From Aestuariivirga sp. (GTDB taxonomy: Bacteria; Pseudomonadota; Alphaproteobacteria; Rhizobiales; Aestuariivirgaceae), in NCBI GenBank assembly GCA_020252385.1, contig JADCDC010000508.1, positions 1 to 13,096 of the forward strand: 13,096 nt of DNA, read 5' to 3'. The first letter of the stretch is position 1. The number at the start of each line of letters is the position of its first letter. A program made the position numbers and the translations under genes. Under the pieces are notes generated by a model. The model was not told the origin of the DNA and did not search any database. It saw only the letters and a program-made list of their open reading frames with translations. Shown here one piece after another: positions 1 to 7,201 of the stretch.

Positions 1-799
1 CCGAAACCGACGCCACCATCTCGGCGGCCGCGCCCACGATGGCCACGACGATGAAGCCGACGAAGGCGGGCGTTAGCCCCAGCTGGGACGACGCCTCGGT
101 GAGGGATTCGACGAACACCTCGCTCACCAGCGCTACGGCGACGGTGGTGACGAGAAGCGTGCCGATGGCCAGCGGCACCGGCCAGGGATGGCCTTCGCCA
201 CCATGGCCGGCAGCGGCGGCGGCAAAGAGCTTCCGGTGCGTGCCAAGGGTGAAGACCAGACCGAGACCATAGACGCCGATCAGGATGATCGAAATGATGA
301 GGCTCAGTGACTGCGGCACCGCCGTCACCTCGGCTGCGGCAATCGTCGAGGGAACCATGAGGCCGAAGGCGGCGATGAACAGCATCGAAACCTGGATGCG
401 CGCATTGCCGCTGTTGAATTCCTGCACGTGGTGGCGCAGCCCGCCCAAGAGAAAGGCGGCGCCGGTCATGAACAAGGTGTTCGTGACGATGGCGCCCGCG
501 ATCGAGGCCTTCACCAGCATGTATTCCCCGGCCTTGAGTGCGGTCAGCGCGATGATCAGCTCCGTGAGGTTTCCGAGCGTCGCGTTGAGAAGGCCGCCGA
601 TCGAGTCTCCCGTGCGGTCCGCCACCTGTTCGGTGGCAAGGCTGAGGAGTGCCGCAAGCGGGATGATGGCAATGGTGGAAACGAAGAACAGCGTGGTCGG
701 CGAAAGATGAAGGACGCTGTGGCCGATCAGGGGCAGGGGAACGAACACTAGGAGCCACAACAGCCTGGTTTCGCGAATGCTCTTCAGGAGTTCATGCAT
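1..799 (-). CDS. cax: Ca2+/H+ (cation/proton) antiporter, Cax family, C-terminus missing at window edge
   Basis: Inner-membrane cation/proton exchanger that would move Ca2+ (or another cation) out against H+. I read 266 residues from the ATG at 799; the reading frame runs off the left edge, so perhaps a quarter of the protein is absent. The first alpha-repeat motif GNLTELIIA is at residues 76-84, with the conserved acidic residue E80, followed by FLLGGLR near 117-122. The second alpha-repeat begins at the edge as GAAAEMVAS (256-264, E260), where Gly-Ala replaces the usual Gly-Asn. Hydrophobic segments alternate throughout. A loop near residues 190-207 is rich in Ala, Gly and His. The start lies 18 bp after the gltS-type stop and has only a distant GGAG, so translation is probably coupled to the upstream gene. 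It is the last visible gene of the leftward operon. Family assignment is firm; the transported cation is inferred. Confidence 0.88.
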   Translation of the reverse strand, partial: MHELLKSIRETRLLWLLVFVPLPLIGHSVLHLSPTTLFFVSTIAIIPLAALLSLATEQVADRTGDSIGGLLNATLGNLTELIIALTALKAGEYMLVKASIAGAIVTNTLFMTGAAFLLGGLRHHVQEFNSGNARIQVSMLFIAAFGLMVPSTIAAAEVTAVPQSLSLIISIILIGVYGLGLVFTLGTHRKLFAAAAAGHGGEGHPWPVPLAIGTLLVTTVAVALVSEVFVESLTEASSQLGLTPAFVGFIVVAIVGAAAEMVASVS

Positions 800-817
800 G
801 CTGTAACCGGCTCCGAC

Positions 818-2065
818 TCATCCGCCTGCGGCGGGCGCCACGATCGAGAAGTAGGGGAGCCCCAGGAAGACCTTCGCCACCACCGCATTCGCCAGGTCGA
901 CGAAGAAGGACCCCGCAAGGGTGATGAGAAGGAAGGCCTTGGGAGAAGGGCCATAGCGCTTTCCAACCTCATCCATCGTGGCCATGGCAACCGGCATCGA
1001 CGAGAGGCCGAAGCCAAGGAAGCCGCCGGACGTGACTGCCGCGTCGTAATCCTTGCCGAGAAGCCGGAACAGCACGAAGTAGGCAATGGCCACCGTGGCC
1101 GCCACCTGGATCGCGACATTCAGCATGAGCGGCACGATGATCACCGCGACAGAGATCAGGGGCGTGGACATCAGCGCCATGACGAGGAAGAGCTGGAGTG
1201 CCACGGCACCACCTTTCTCGATGGGCCCGAATTCAAGCGGATGCTTGATGACGTCCGCGAGGTTGGTGATCACCACGCCGGCGATCATCGCGGAGAGGAA
1301 GCCCGGCAGAAGCAATCCGGCTTCGCGCGCATAGGTGTTGAGTTTTTCGCCCATCAGCACGGCCAGCGCCAGAACGAGCACCGTGGACAGCAGGCTTTCG
1401 ATGAGGCCGCTGTCTCCCGACTTCGGCTCTGGAGCGGGAGGCGGGGGCGCGAAGGTCACGACGCTGTCCGCACCTTCCGCTGCATGCAGCTTGTGCCGCT
1501 TCACGATCCAGCCCGTCACGGGCCCGGCGACCAGTGCGCCGGCCACCACCGCCAGTGTCGCCGCGCCAACCGCGACGACCTGTGCATTTGCAAGCCCCTG
1601 TGCTTCGAGTTCCTTGGCCCAGGCCATGGCCGTGCCGGGACCGCCCACGAAGGACAGGGACCCCACCAGCACGCCGTATGCCGGCTGTGCTCCCCAAAGC
1701 GCTGCGAGCCCCGCGCCCGAGAGGTTCTGGATCACCAGCGCAAGCACGGTGACTGCGCAGAGGATGAGGAGCGGCTTTCCGCCGCTCTTCAGCGCTGCGA
1801 GCTTCGCCGAAAGGCCGATGGTCGTGAAGAAGATCAGCAGCAGCGCGTCCTTGAGGCGGGAGGCGAAGACGACGTTGAAGTCAAGGAAGAGCTGCAGCAG
1901 CAGTACGATCACCGCCACCGCCAGGGCTCCCACCACCGCATTGGGCATGTCGATGCGCCGCAGGAAGGGGATGTTCTGGCGGATGTAGCCGCCCACGAAA
2001 AGGGCAATCACGCCGACGATCAGGGTCGAGAGCTCGTCGAGTTCGAAACGTGTCATGACGTCCAT
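818..2065 (-). CDS. gltS: Sodium/glutamate symporter, GltS family
   Basis: Predicted inner-membrane Na+-coupled carrier for glutamate or a related amino acid. The 415-residue length matches the family (about 400). The family signatures are visible in both halves: GSLSFVGGPGTAMAWAKE at about residues 135-152, and in the C-terminal half GFGLSSMPVAMATM followed by KRYGPSPKAFLL and FFVDLANAVV. A hydrophilic linker of about residues 189-219, rich in proline (PPPPAPEPKS), separates the two transmembrane bundles. The ATG at 2065 gives MDVMTRFELDE; the Met at residue 4 (position 2056) is an alternative. A purine-rich GGAAGGGG stretch lies upstream. The gene sits 25 bp after the AspT-type exchanger and 18 bp before the Cax antiporter, so it is surely co-transcribed with them. 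The SLSFVGGPGTA loop differs somewhat from the classical GltS loop, so the substrate may not be glutamate itself. Confidence 0.9.
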   Translation of the reverse strand: MDVMTRFELDELSTLIVGVIALFVGGYIRQNIPFLRRIDMPNAVVGALAVAVIVLLLQLFLDFNVVFASRLKDALLLIFFTTIGLSAKLAALKSGGKPLLILCAVTVLALVIQNLSGAGLAALWGAQPAYGVLVGSLSFVGGPGTAMAWAKELEAQGLANAQVVAVGAATLAVVAGALVAGPVTGWIVKRHKLHAAEGADSVVTFAPPPPAPEPKSGDSGLIESLLSTVLVLALAVLMGEKLNTYAREAGLLLPGFLSAMIAGVVITNLADVIKHPLEFGPIEKGGAVALQLFLVMALMSTPLISVAVIIVPLMLNVAIQVAATVAIAYFVLFRLLGKDYDAAVTSGGFLGFGLSSMPVAMATMDEVGKRYGPSPKAFLLITLAGSFFVDLANAVVAKVFLGLPYFSIVAPAAGG

Positions 2066-2090
2066 GGTCCGGCTACCCCGCCCCTTCCGC

Positions 2091-3782
2091 CTAAAGTATC
2101 AACAGTACGATCACGAGGCCCCAGAGCGTCAGCAGCGTGTTGCCGACGGCATAGGGCACCGTGTAGCCCAGCATCGGCACGTCCGACTTCGCCATCTCGC
2201 CAACCATGGCGACCGAGGCGGTCGAGGTGCGGGCACCGCCGCAGCAGCCGAGATTGATGGCCGGATCGAAGCGGAAGATGTACTTGCCGATGAGCGGCGC
2301 AAGCAGCATCGGCACGGCGGTGGCGAACAGGCCCCAGAAGAAGATCCCGAAGCCTGCCTCCTTCAGCCCGGCGATGAATGTGGGGCCGGAGCTGATGCCG
2401 ACAATGGCGATGAACACGTTGAGACCCACCGAATTCATGAACCACAGCGTGGGCTGCGGCACATTACCGATCTGCGGTTTCACCGTGCGCAGCCAGCCGA
2501 CGAAGATGCCCGCGATCAGCGCGCCGCCCGAGGTCGACAGGGTGATGGGTACCCCGCCAATCGGCAGCACATAGGCGCCGATCAGTCCGCCGATCATGAT
2601 GGCGAGCCCGACGAGCGTCATGTTGGTGACCGTCAGCGGCCTGTCGGCAAAGCCCGCCGCCGCCACGAAGCGGTCGATGCTGGCCTTGCTGCCGGCAACG
2701 CGAAGTATGTCGCCGCGGTTGAGCTTCGTCTGCGGCAGCACCGGAATGTTTACCGCCGTCGAACCGCGGCGGATCGAATTGAGGAACACGCCGCGCGCGA
2801 AGGGGCTCTCCGCCGCCTCGGCCAGGGTGCGGCCGTCGAGATCCTTGTTGGTGAGGAGCACGTCCACCGCCTCAACGGGCACGTCCAGAAGTTCGACGTC
2901 GTCGACCTCGACGCCCTGGCCCAGCACGTTCACGAGAAGCTCGCGGCGGCCTGCGATCGCCACCACGTCACCGGCCTTGAAGGTTGTTTCCGGCGTGTAG
3001 GCAATGATCTCCCCGCCGCTGCGCATGCCTTCGACGAAGAGGCGTTCGCCCGGCAAGAGGTCGCGCTCGGCTTGCGCCACGGTCATGCCGACTGCCTTCC
3101 CGCCCTCGCGCACGCGATAGGCGCGAAGCTCGCGCTTGCGGCGGCCGCTCAGGAAACCCGACTCAGGTGCGCCGATCGACATCTCCCGTTCATAGCGCTT
3201 GCACTCCGCCACCATGTCGACGCCCAGAATCTTCGGGCCGAAGAAGGCGAGAACCCAGCCGGTGCCGACCGTGCCGAACAGATAGGTGATGGCATAGGCG
3301 ACGGGGATGAGGTTCAGTTCCGCCTTCGCCTGTTCGGGCGTCAGGCCGGAGTTGTTGATCGCGTCGGTGGCAAGGCCGATCGATGCCGAGATGGTCTGAG
3401 CACCCGCCAGCAATCCGGCCGCGAGCCCCGGTCCGTAGCCCGCCAGGATGGCGGCGAGGTAGACGGACAGCAGGCAGAGAACCGAGACCACCGCCGCAAA
3501 GATCGCTTGTGGCAGGCCATCGCTCGCGATGCCGCGCACGAACTGGGGGCCCACGCCGAAGCCCACGGCGAACAGGAACATGATGAAGAAGATCGACTTC
3601 ACCTGCCCGGAGATCTCGATGCCGAGCTGGCCGATGACGATGCCCGCCAGCAATGTGCCGGTCACGGCGCCCAGGCTGAAACTGCCGAGCTTTCGCGCAC
3701 CGATCCAGTAGCCGATGGCAAGCGTCAGGAAGATCGCCAGCTGCGGATTTGCGCGGAGGGTGTCTGCAATGTAGCTGAACAT
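2091..3782 (-). CDS. aspT: AspT-family (aspartate:alanine exchanger type) amino-acid antiporter with two RCK_C domains
   Basis: Predicted inner-membrane exchanger of the AAE family, which swaps a substrate amino acid for its decarboxylation product. The 563-residue length equals that of typical AspT/YidE/YbjL proteins. Layout: N-terminal membrane half (about 1-190) with FAVGFGVGPQFVRG near 71-84 and GAQTISASIG near 127-136; a soluble middle with two TrkA_C/RCK_C-like domains (about 215-290 and 298-375, the second closing with LNRGDILRVAG); and a C-terminal membrane half (about 385-563) carrying GGALIAGIFVGW and the GGARTSTA motif. The ATG at 3782 has AGAGG 8 bases upstream. It follows the decarboxylase by 110 bp, an interval containing a strong stem-loop, and precedes gltS by 25 bp. 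Classical AspT is encoded beside aspartate decarboxylase; here the neighbour is an Orn/Lys/Arg-type decarboxylase, so the cargo may be a basic amino acid and its amine. Cargo is inferred. Confidence 0.9.
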   Translation of the reverse strand: MFSYIADTLRANPQLAIFLTLAIGYWIGARKLGSFSLGAVTGTLLAGIVIGQLGIEISGQVKSIFFIMFLFAVGFGVGPQFVRGIASDGLPQAIFAAVVSVLCLLSVYLAAILAGYGPGLAAGLLAGAQTISASIGLATDAINNSGLTPEQAKAELNLIPVAYAITYLFGTVGTGWVLAFFGPKILGVDMVAECKRYEREMSIGAPESGFLSGRRKRELRAYRVREGGKAVGMTVAQAERDLLPGERLFVEGMRSGGEIIAYTPETTFKAGDVVAIAGRRELLVNVLGQGVEVDDVELLDVPVEAVDVLLTNKDLDGRTLAEAAESPFARGVFLNSIRRGSTAVNIPVLPQTKLNRGDILRVAGSKASIDRFVAAAGFADRPLTVTNMTLVGLAIMIGGLIGAYVLPIGGVPITLSTSGGALIAGIFVGWLRTVKPQIGNVPQPTLWFMNSVGLNVFIAIVGISSGPTFIAGLKEAGFGIFFWGLFATAVPMLLAPLIGKYIFRFDPAINLGCCGGARTSTASVAMVGEMAKSDVPMLGYTVPYAVGNTLLTLWGLVIVLLIL

Positions 3783-3842
3783 GTGAGGTGCCTCTTGATG
3801 CGTTGCCGTTTCAGGCTTCGAGATCGGGGTTCAGTCGGAGTG

Positions 3843-3884
3843 GGCGCGCGGACCGGGACCGGGGAGATGACCGGTCCGCGCGCC
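3843..3884 (-). other. Perfect 14-bp GC-rich stem-loop between decarboxylase and aspT
   Basis: Bases 3843-3856 are exactly complementary to 3871-3884, with a 14-base loop (3857-3870). The structure starts 8 bases beyond the decarboxylase stop codon (3893-3895) and ends about 60 bases before the aspT start. No T-tract follows on the leftward strand, so it is not a standard intrinsic terminator. An attenuator, an RNA-processing boundary or a 3'-end stabiliser that lowers transporter expression relative to the enzyme are all possible. Confidence 0.6.
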
Positions 3885-3892
3885 TTGCCGAG

Positions 3893-6589
3893 TCAGGGCT
3901 TTTTGCCCACGGCATCGGGTCGGATCAGCTTGAGGCCGCGCGCGGCCTCATAGCCGTGGATCTCCTTCACATCGAGCTTGCGCATGAAGCCGATGGTTTC
4001 CGCAGTCAGCACCTGCCCCGGAACCATGATGGGGAAGCCCGGCGGATAGGGGATCACGAAGTTGGCCGAGATCAGTTCGGGCCCGCTGGCGAGTCGCTTG
4101 TCGATCTCCGCGCCGTTCAGCGGCACGTATTCGCATTGCGCTTCGTTGTAGGCCATGAAGAAGGCGGTGCGCATGTCGCCTTCCTGTGTCTTCTTGCCGG
4201 CGTCCTTGCGGAATGCGTCATGGAAGCGGCTGAAGTTCGGAAGGTCCGGCACGTCATGCATGAGGGACTTGGTGCGGCTGGCGAAGGCCTTCCGGCCTCC
4301 CTCGCCGCCACTGCGCAGGCCCTCCTCGATCTCCTGGCAGATCTCGGCGAGCACCCGCAGCAGATGCGCGACGTCACTGCGCGTGTTGTTGATGTTGGAC
4401 TGCAGCAGCACCGAGTTGCGCGAGGTCTTGTTGACCTGGATGTTGAAGCGGTTGGCGAGCAGGCCCTTGAACTGCGTGCCGTCGAAGCCGGCATCGCCGC
4501 AGACCAGCGTCATGCGGGTGGGATCGAGGTAGAACTCGTCCTCGTCCCTCGCCTTCACCACGTCGCCCCAGTTGGTGCCGGGGGCGAGATAGTCCTTGAA
4601 GCCGGACTGCCGGTAGGCCTCGGGGATGAGCTCGTCGGCACCCAGGATGCGGAAATACTTCGAGATAAGCGGATGGTTCTTGACGGCAGTCCTGATGCGC
4701 AGCGCGATCGAGATCGCGTTCATCACCAGGCCGTAGCCCTCGAGCTCCATCTGCCGCCGGGCCACGTCGAGGCTGGCGATCAGCTGCTGGTTGGGGCTCG
4801 TCGAGGCATGGGTGAAGACCGCCTCGTGGAACTGGCTCTCGACCTTCGGATAGTCCACGTCCTTCACCAGCACCATCGAGCCCTGGCGGATCGCCGACAT
4901 GGACTTGTGGGTCGAATTCGTCTGGTACACCCTGAGCCTCACCTTGCGCGGATCGGGGATCAGCCGCGTCTTCAGCAGCTGTTCGCGCGTGGGCTTGGCG
5001 CCCAGCGCCTTCTGCTGCTTCTCGTAGGCTTCGACTGAAGCGGGGTCCGCCAGCCAGGCTTCGATGTCGGCGGCCGCACCCATGCCGGTGCGCGCGCGCA
5101 GGAAGGGCGACCAGCGCGCGAAGCCGGACCACGCCTCGTCCCACAGGAAGATGAGGTCGGGCTTGATGGCCAGGCACTCTTCCATCACCCGGCGCGTGTT
5201 GTACATGTGGCCGTCGAAGGTGCAGTTGGTCAGGTCCAGCATCCGCACCTTGTCGAGGCGACCCTCGTCCCTGAGGTCGAGAAGTGCCGTCTTGATGGCC
5301 TGCAGCGGCACGGCGCCATACATGGAATACTGCGCCAGCGGGAAGGCTTCGACATAAAGTGGCTGGCCGCCCGTCAGGACGAGTCCGTAGTGGTGTGACT
5401 TGTGGCAGTTGCGGTCGACGATGACGATGTCGCCCGGCGCCACCAGTGCCTGCACCACCATCTTGTTGCTTGTCGAGGTGCCGTTCGTCACGAAGAAGAC
5501 GCGATCGGCGCCGAAGGCGCGCGCCGCCATGTCCTGCGCCTTCTTGATGTTGCCGGTGGGCTCGAGAAGGCTGTCGAGGCCGCCCGTGGTGGCGCTGCTC
5601 TCCGCGAGGAACAGGTTGATGCCGTAGAACTCGCCCATGTCGCGGATCCAGCCGGAGCGGAACACCGACTTTCCGCGCGCGATCGGCAGTGCGTGGAAGG
5701 TTCCGATGGGGCGCTCGGCATAGCGCTTCAGATTGTCGAAGAAGGGCGTCTCGTAGCGCGCCTGGATGCCCTCGAGAATGGCGAGATGCATTTCCAGCAC
5801 CTCCTCAACCGCGTAGAAGCTACGGCGCACGCAGGCGGAATCACTTGATGCGGCGAGCGTTTCGACATCGCGGTCCGTCGTCACGTAGAGATCGAGTTCC
5901 GGCCTGATCCGCTTGATGGCGGCTGCAAGCTTGAGAGCGGAGGCGCTGCCCTCGTGCTTGCCGAGCGCCTTGTCGAGGATCGAGCGCAGGATCGGCGCGT
6001 CATGGATCGAGCGGACGGCGAATCCCTCCGCCACGATCACCGCGAGAATCTGCGGATTGACCAGCGTGGCGCACAGCGCGTCCTCGAAGCTGCCGACGAT
6101 CACCGGCTCGTAGATGAATTCGTCCTCGCTGCGGCGCAGCTTGCGGAATTCCGCGGCCATGGCCGGCCAGCGCGACGGCGGCTGCGGTGTCACGAGAAGC
6201 ACTTCGAAATAGGGCCGGTGGCCGGCACGGTGGGAGACGACGCTGGGCAGAACGTCCGGAAATCCATCATCGGCATCCGCGGACGGATCGGCATCCGATT
6301 GCTGGGCGTAGGAGTTGGTGAGAACGGCATCGGCAATGCGCCGCACCATGCTGCTGACGGCCTTCGCATCGGCCGAGCCGATGCGTTCCTTGAGCTTCGC
6401 CATCAGGCGAAGGCCGGGATAGGCATGGAATTCCTCGACCAGGGCAATGTCGGCGAGTTCCTTTTCAACTGCGGCGCGGTCACCTGTTCCCGCAGCCCAA
6501 CCCTCCGCCGCGGTGAGCACTTCCCGCCATTGATCGGCGCGGGCGGCGTGCATGACCAGGAAGCGGTCCATGTTGTAGGTGGAAGCCAT
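3893..6589 (-). CDS. Large PLP-dependent Orn/Lys/Arg-type amino-acid decarboxylase
   Basis: Cytoplasmic fold-type-I PLP enzyme of the ornithine/lysine/arginine decarboxylase group, releasing CO2 and an amine while consuming a proton. From MASTYN, 898 residues, compared with about 715-760 for the E. coli inducible enzymes. Residues 1-120 are an extra N-terminal region; 125-260 resemble the response-regulator-like wing domain; the PLP core follows. Core motifs: FVTNGTSTSNK (366-376), DRNCHKSHHYG (392-402), LWDEAW (482-487, with D484 expected to contact the PLP ring nitrogen) and NSTHKS (558-563, with K562 as Schiff-base lysine). About 78 residues separate D484 from K562, roughly 40 more than usual. 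The C-terminal domain contains FVIPYPPGFPIMVPGQ. The start is set by AGGAG at 6596-6600, 6 bases before the ATG; an in-frame ATG 57 bases earlier lacks this. First gene of the enzyme/exchanger/symporter/antiporter cluster. Substrate among Orn, Lys and Arg cannot be read from the sequence. Confidence 0.92.
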   Translation of the reverse strand: MASTYNMDRFLVMHAARADQWREVLTAAEGWAAGTGDRAAVEKELADIALVEEFHAYPGLRLMAKLKERIGSADAKAVSSMVRRIADAVLTNSYAQQSDADPSADADDGFPDVLPSVVSHRAGHRPYFEVLLVTPQPPSRWPAMAAEFRKLRRSEDEFIYEPVIVGSFEDALCATLVNPQILAVIVAEGFAVRSIHDAPILRSILDKALGKHEGSASALKLAAAIKRIRPELDLYVTTDRDVETLAASSDSACVRRSFYAVEEVLEMHLAILEGIQARYETPFFDNLKRYAERPIGTFHALPIARGKSVFRSGWIRDMGEFYGINLFLAESSATTGGLDSLLEPTGNIKKAQDMAARAFGADRVFFVTNGTSTSNKMVVQALVAPGDIVIVDRNCHKSHHYGLVLTGGQPLYVEAFPLAQYSMYGAVPLQAIKTALLDLRDEGRLDKVRMLDLTNCTFDGHMYNTRRVMEECLAIKPDLIFLWDEAWSGFARWSPFLRARTGMGAAADIEAWLADPASVEAYEKQQKALGAKPTREQLLKTRLIPDPRKVRLRVYQTNSTHKSMSAIRQGSMVLVKDVDYPKVESQFHEAVFTHASTSPNQQLIASLDVARRQMELEGYGLVMNAISIALRIRTAVKNHPLISKYFRILGADELIPEAYRQSGFKDYLAPGTNWGDVVKARDEDEFYLDPTRMTLVCGDAGFDGTQFKGLLANRFNIQVNKTSRNSVLLQSNINNTRSDVAHLLRVLAEICQEIEEGLRSGGEGGRKAFASRTKSLMHDVPDLPNFSRFHDAFRKDAGKKTQEGDMRTAFFMAYNEAQCEYVPLNGAEIDKRLASGPELISANFVIPYPPGFPIMVPGQVLTAETIGFMRKLDVKEIHGYEAARGLKLIRPDAVGKKP

Positions 6590-6595
6590 TGTCGT

Positions 6596-6600
6596 CTCCT
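6596..6600 (-). promoter_or_regulatory. Ribosome binding site that fixes the decarboxylase start
   Basis: AGGAG read leftward, 6 bases from the ATG at 6589. It decides between this start and the longer in-frame ATG at 6646, which would add an unconvincing 19-residue leader (MLLTCGCMTRIELASQETT) and has no comparable site. Confidence 0.8.
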
Positions 6601-6718
6601 GTGAGGCAAGTTCAATTCTGGTCATGCAGCCGCAGGTAAGCAGCACGGCGCTGCAATCTCGGCTTTCAATCGTAAGGTGGAGCGGTGCAGGCCACCATGA
6701 GCGGGGTGTTGGTTACGG

Positions 6719-7024
6719 TTACGCGCCAGCACTGCCGCTCCGCTGCAAGATCATCGCGCCGATCTCCGCCTCCAGTTCGAGGATGATGGCCTTGTATTCT
6801 GGAATTTCCGGACAACTGCTGGCGTCGGTGCGGGCTTCGAACCGCGCCAGCGTCTCCAGCGCGATCGCGAGGTCATCGCACACGTCGCGAAAGGTGTGGT
6901 CGCCCAGCGCAGCCTGCCGGATCTCCTGGGCCTTGTCGGGATAGCGCGTGACCAGCCGCTCGATCACGCGTCTGGTCTGGCCGGTTTGTTCAATCCGCAT
7001 CATTTGCAACCGCCGTGCATTCAC
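6719..7024 (-). CDS. Small conserved-looking protein of unknown function
   Basis: 101 residues from a GTG at 7024, or 94 or 93 from the consecutive in-frame ATGs at 7003 and 7000; none has a good ribosome site. I do not recognise a named family with certainty. The composition is that of a real soluble helical protein: RRVIERLVTRYP, then a segment FRDVCDDLAIALETLARFE (about residues 45-65), a short loop with Cys and Pro, and a C-terminal helix YKAIILELEAEIGAMI. No signal peptide or membrane segment. The YPDKAQEIRQAALGDHTFRD portion resembles small hypothetical proteins seen in proteobacteria near stress or redox genes, but I cannot name one. It lies 129 bp upstream of the decarboxylase on the same strand and divergent from the TPR gene, so it may be the first gene of the leftward transcript. 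The 15-base motif at 7071-7085 lies directly upstream. Confidence 0.62.
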   Translation of the reverse strand: MNARRLQMMRIEQTGQTRRVIERLVTRYPDKAQEIRQAALGDHTFRDVCDDLAIALETLARFEARTDASSCPEIPEYKAIILELEAEIGAMILQRSGSAGA

Positions 7025-7070
7025 GAGAGTTGCAGGATAGGATCGGGATGGACGCGAGATACAGGACCCT

Positions 7071-7085
7071 TGTGTGAGTCACTGT
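7071..7085 (-). promoter_or_regulatory. Candidate operator, copy 1 (reads ACAGTGACTCACACA leftward)
   Basis: Identical over 15 bases to 8902-8916 on the opposite strand. It contains the 9-base palindrome GTGAGTCAC (7074-7082), as expected of a dimeric DNA-binding protein. It lies 46 bases upstream of the GTG start at 7024 and about 116 bases upstream of the TPR gene start at 7202, within the divergent intergenic region 7025-7201. Its function as an operator is inferred. Confidence 0.55.
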
Positions 7086-7109
7086 GTCAGACGGTACCGC
7101 CGCATTTCC

Positions 7110-7138
7110 TTGCAGTTACCGCGCGAAACAAATAGAAA
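7110..7138 (+). promoter_or_regulatory. Possible sigma70-like promoter for the TPR gene
   Basis: TTGCAG at 7110-7115, a 17-base spacer and TAGAAA at 7133-7138. Both hexamers are imperfect matches, and the region is locally AT-richer than its surroundings. It overlaps the first member of the direct repeat described at 7111-7170, so binding there could compete with polymerase. Confidence 0.28.
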
Positions 7139-7170
7139 CATTTGCAGCCATGCAGTTGATCCGCGAAACA
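7111..7170 (+). repeat. Pair of 20-base direct repeats spaced exactly 40 bases
   Basis: 7111-7130 and 7151-7170 agree at 16 of 20 positions: TGCAGTT, four variable bases, then CGCGAAACA in both. The start-to-start distance is 40 bases, close to four helical turns, so a protein could bind both copies on one face. The second copy ends 31 bases before the TPR gene start. Likely a tandem regulator site, perhaps for autoregulation; this role is inferred. Confidence 0.5.
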
Positions 7171-7174
7171 CAGA

Positions 7175-7187
7175 CATGATGGTCATG
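7175..7187 (+). repeat. Short inverted repeat next to the TPR gene ribosome site
   Basis: CATGA at 7175-7179 and TCATG at 7183-7187 flank three bases. It lies just before the GGAAGG (7190-7195) that probably serves as ribosome site for the ATG at 7202. Short enough to be chance. Confidence 0.25.
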
Positions 7188-7201
7188 CCGGAAGGCAGGG
7201 A

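Noticed and set aside
794..5038. Long plus-strand open frames at 794-2257, 2055-3953 and 3788-5038
   Set aside because: They lie antisense to well-identified transporter and enzyme genes, are rich in Arg, His, Asp, Gln and Ala with no recognisable domain, and are typical shadows of GC-rich coding DNA.
6590..6646. Longer decarboxylase start at 6646
   Set aside because: The ATG at 6589 has AGGAG at ideal spacing; the 19 added residues look non-coding.
6711..6723. Tandem GGTTAC GGTTAC repeat at the end of the small gene
   Set aside because: Only two 6-base units, partly inside coding sequence around the stop codon; too short to call functional.
7071..7090. CRP/FNR-type site in TGTGAGTCACTGTGTCA
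   Set aside because: The half-sites TGTGA and TGTCA do not form the required inverted arrangement with a 6-base spacer; the palindrome GTGAGTCAC is the better description.
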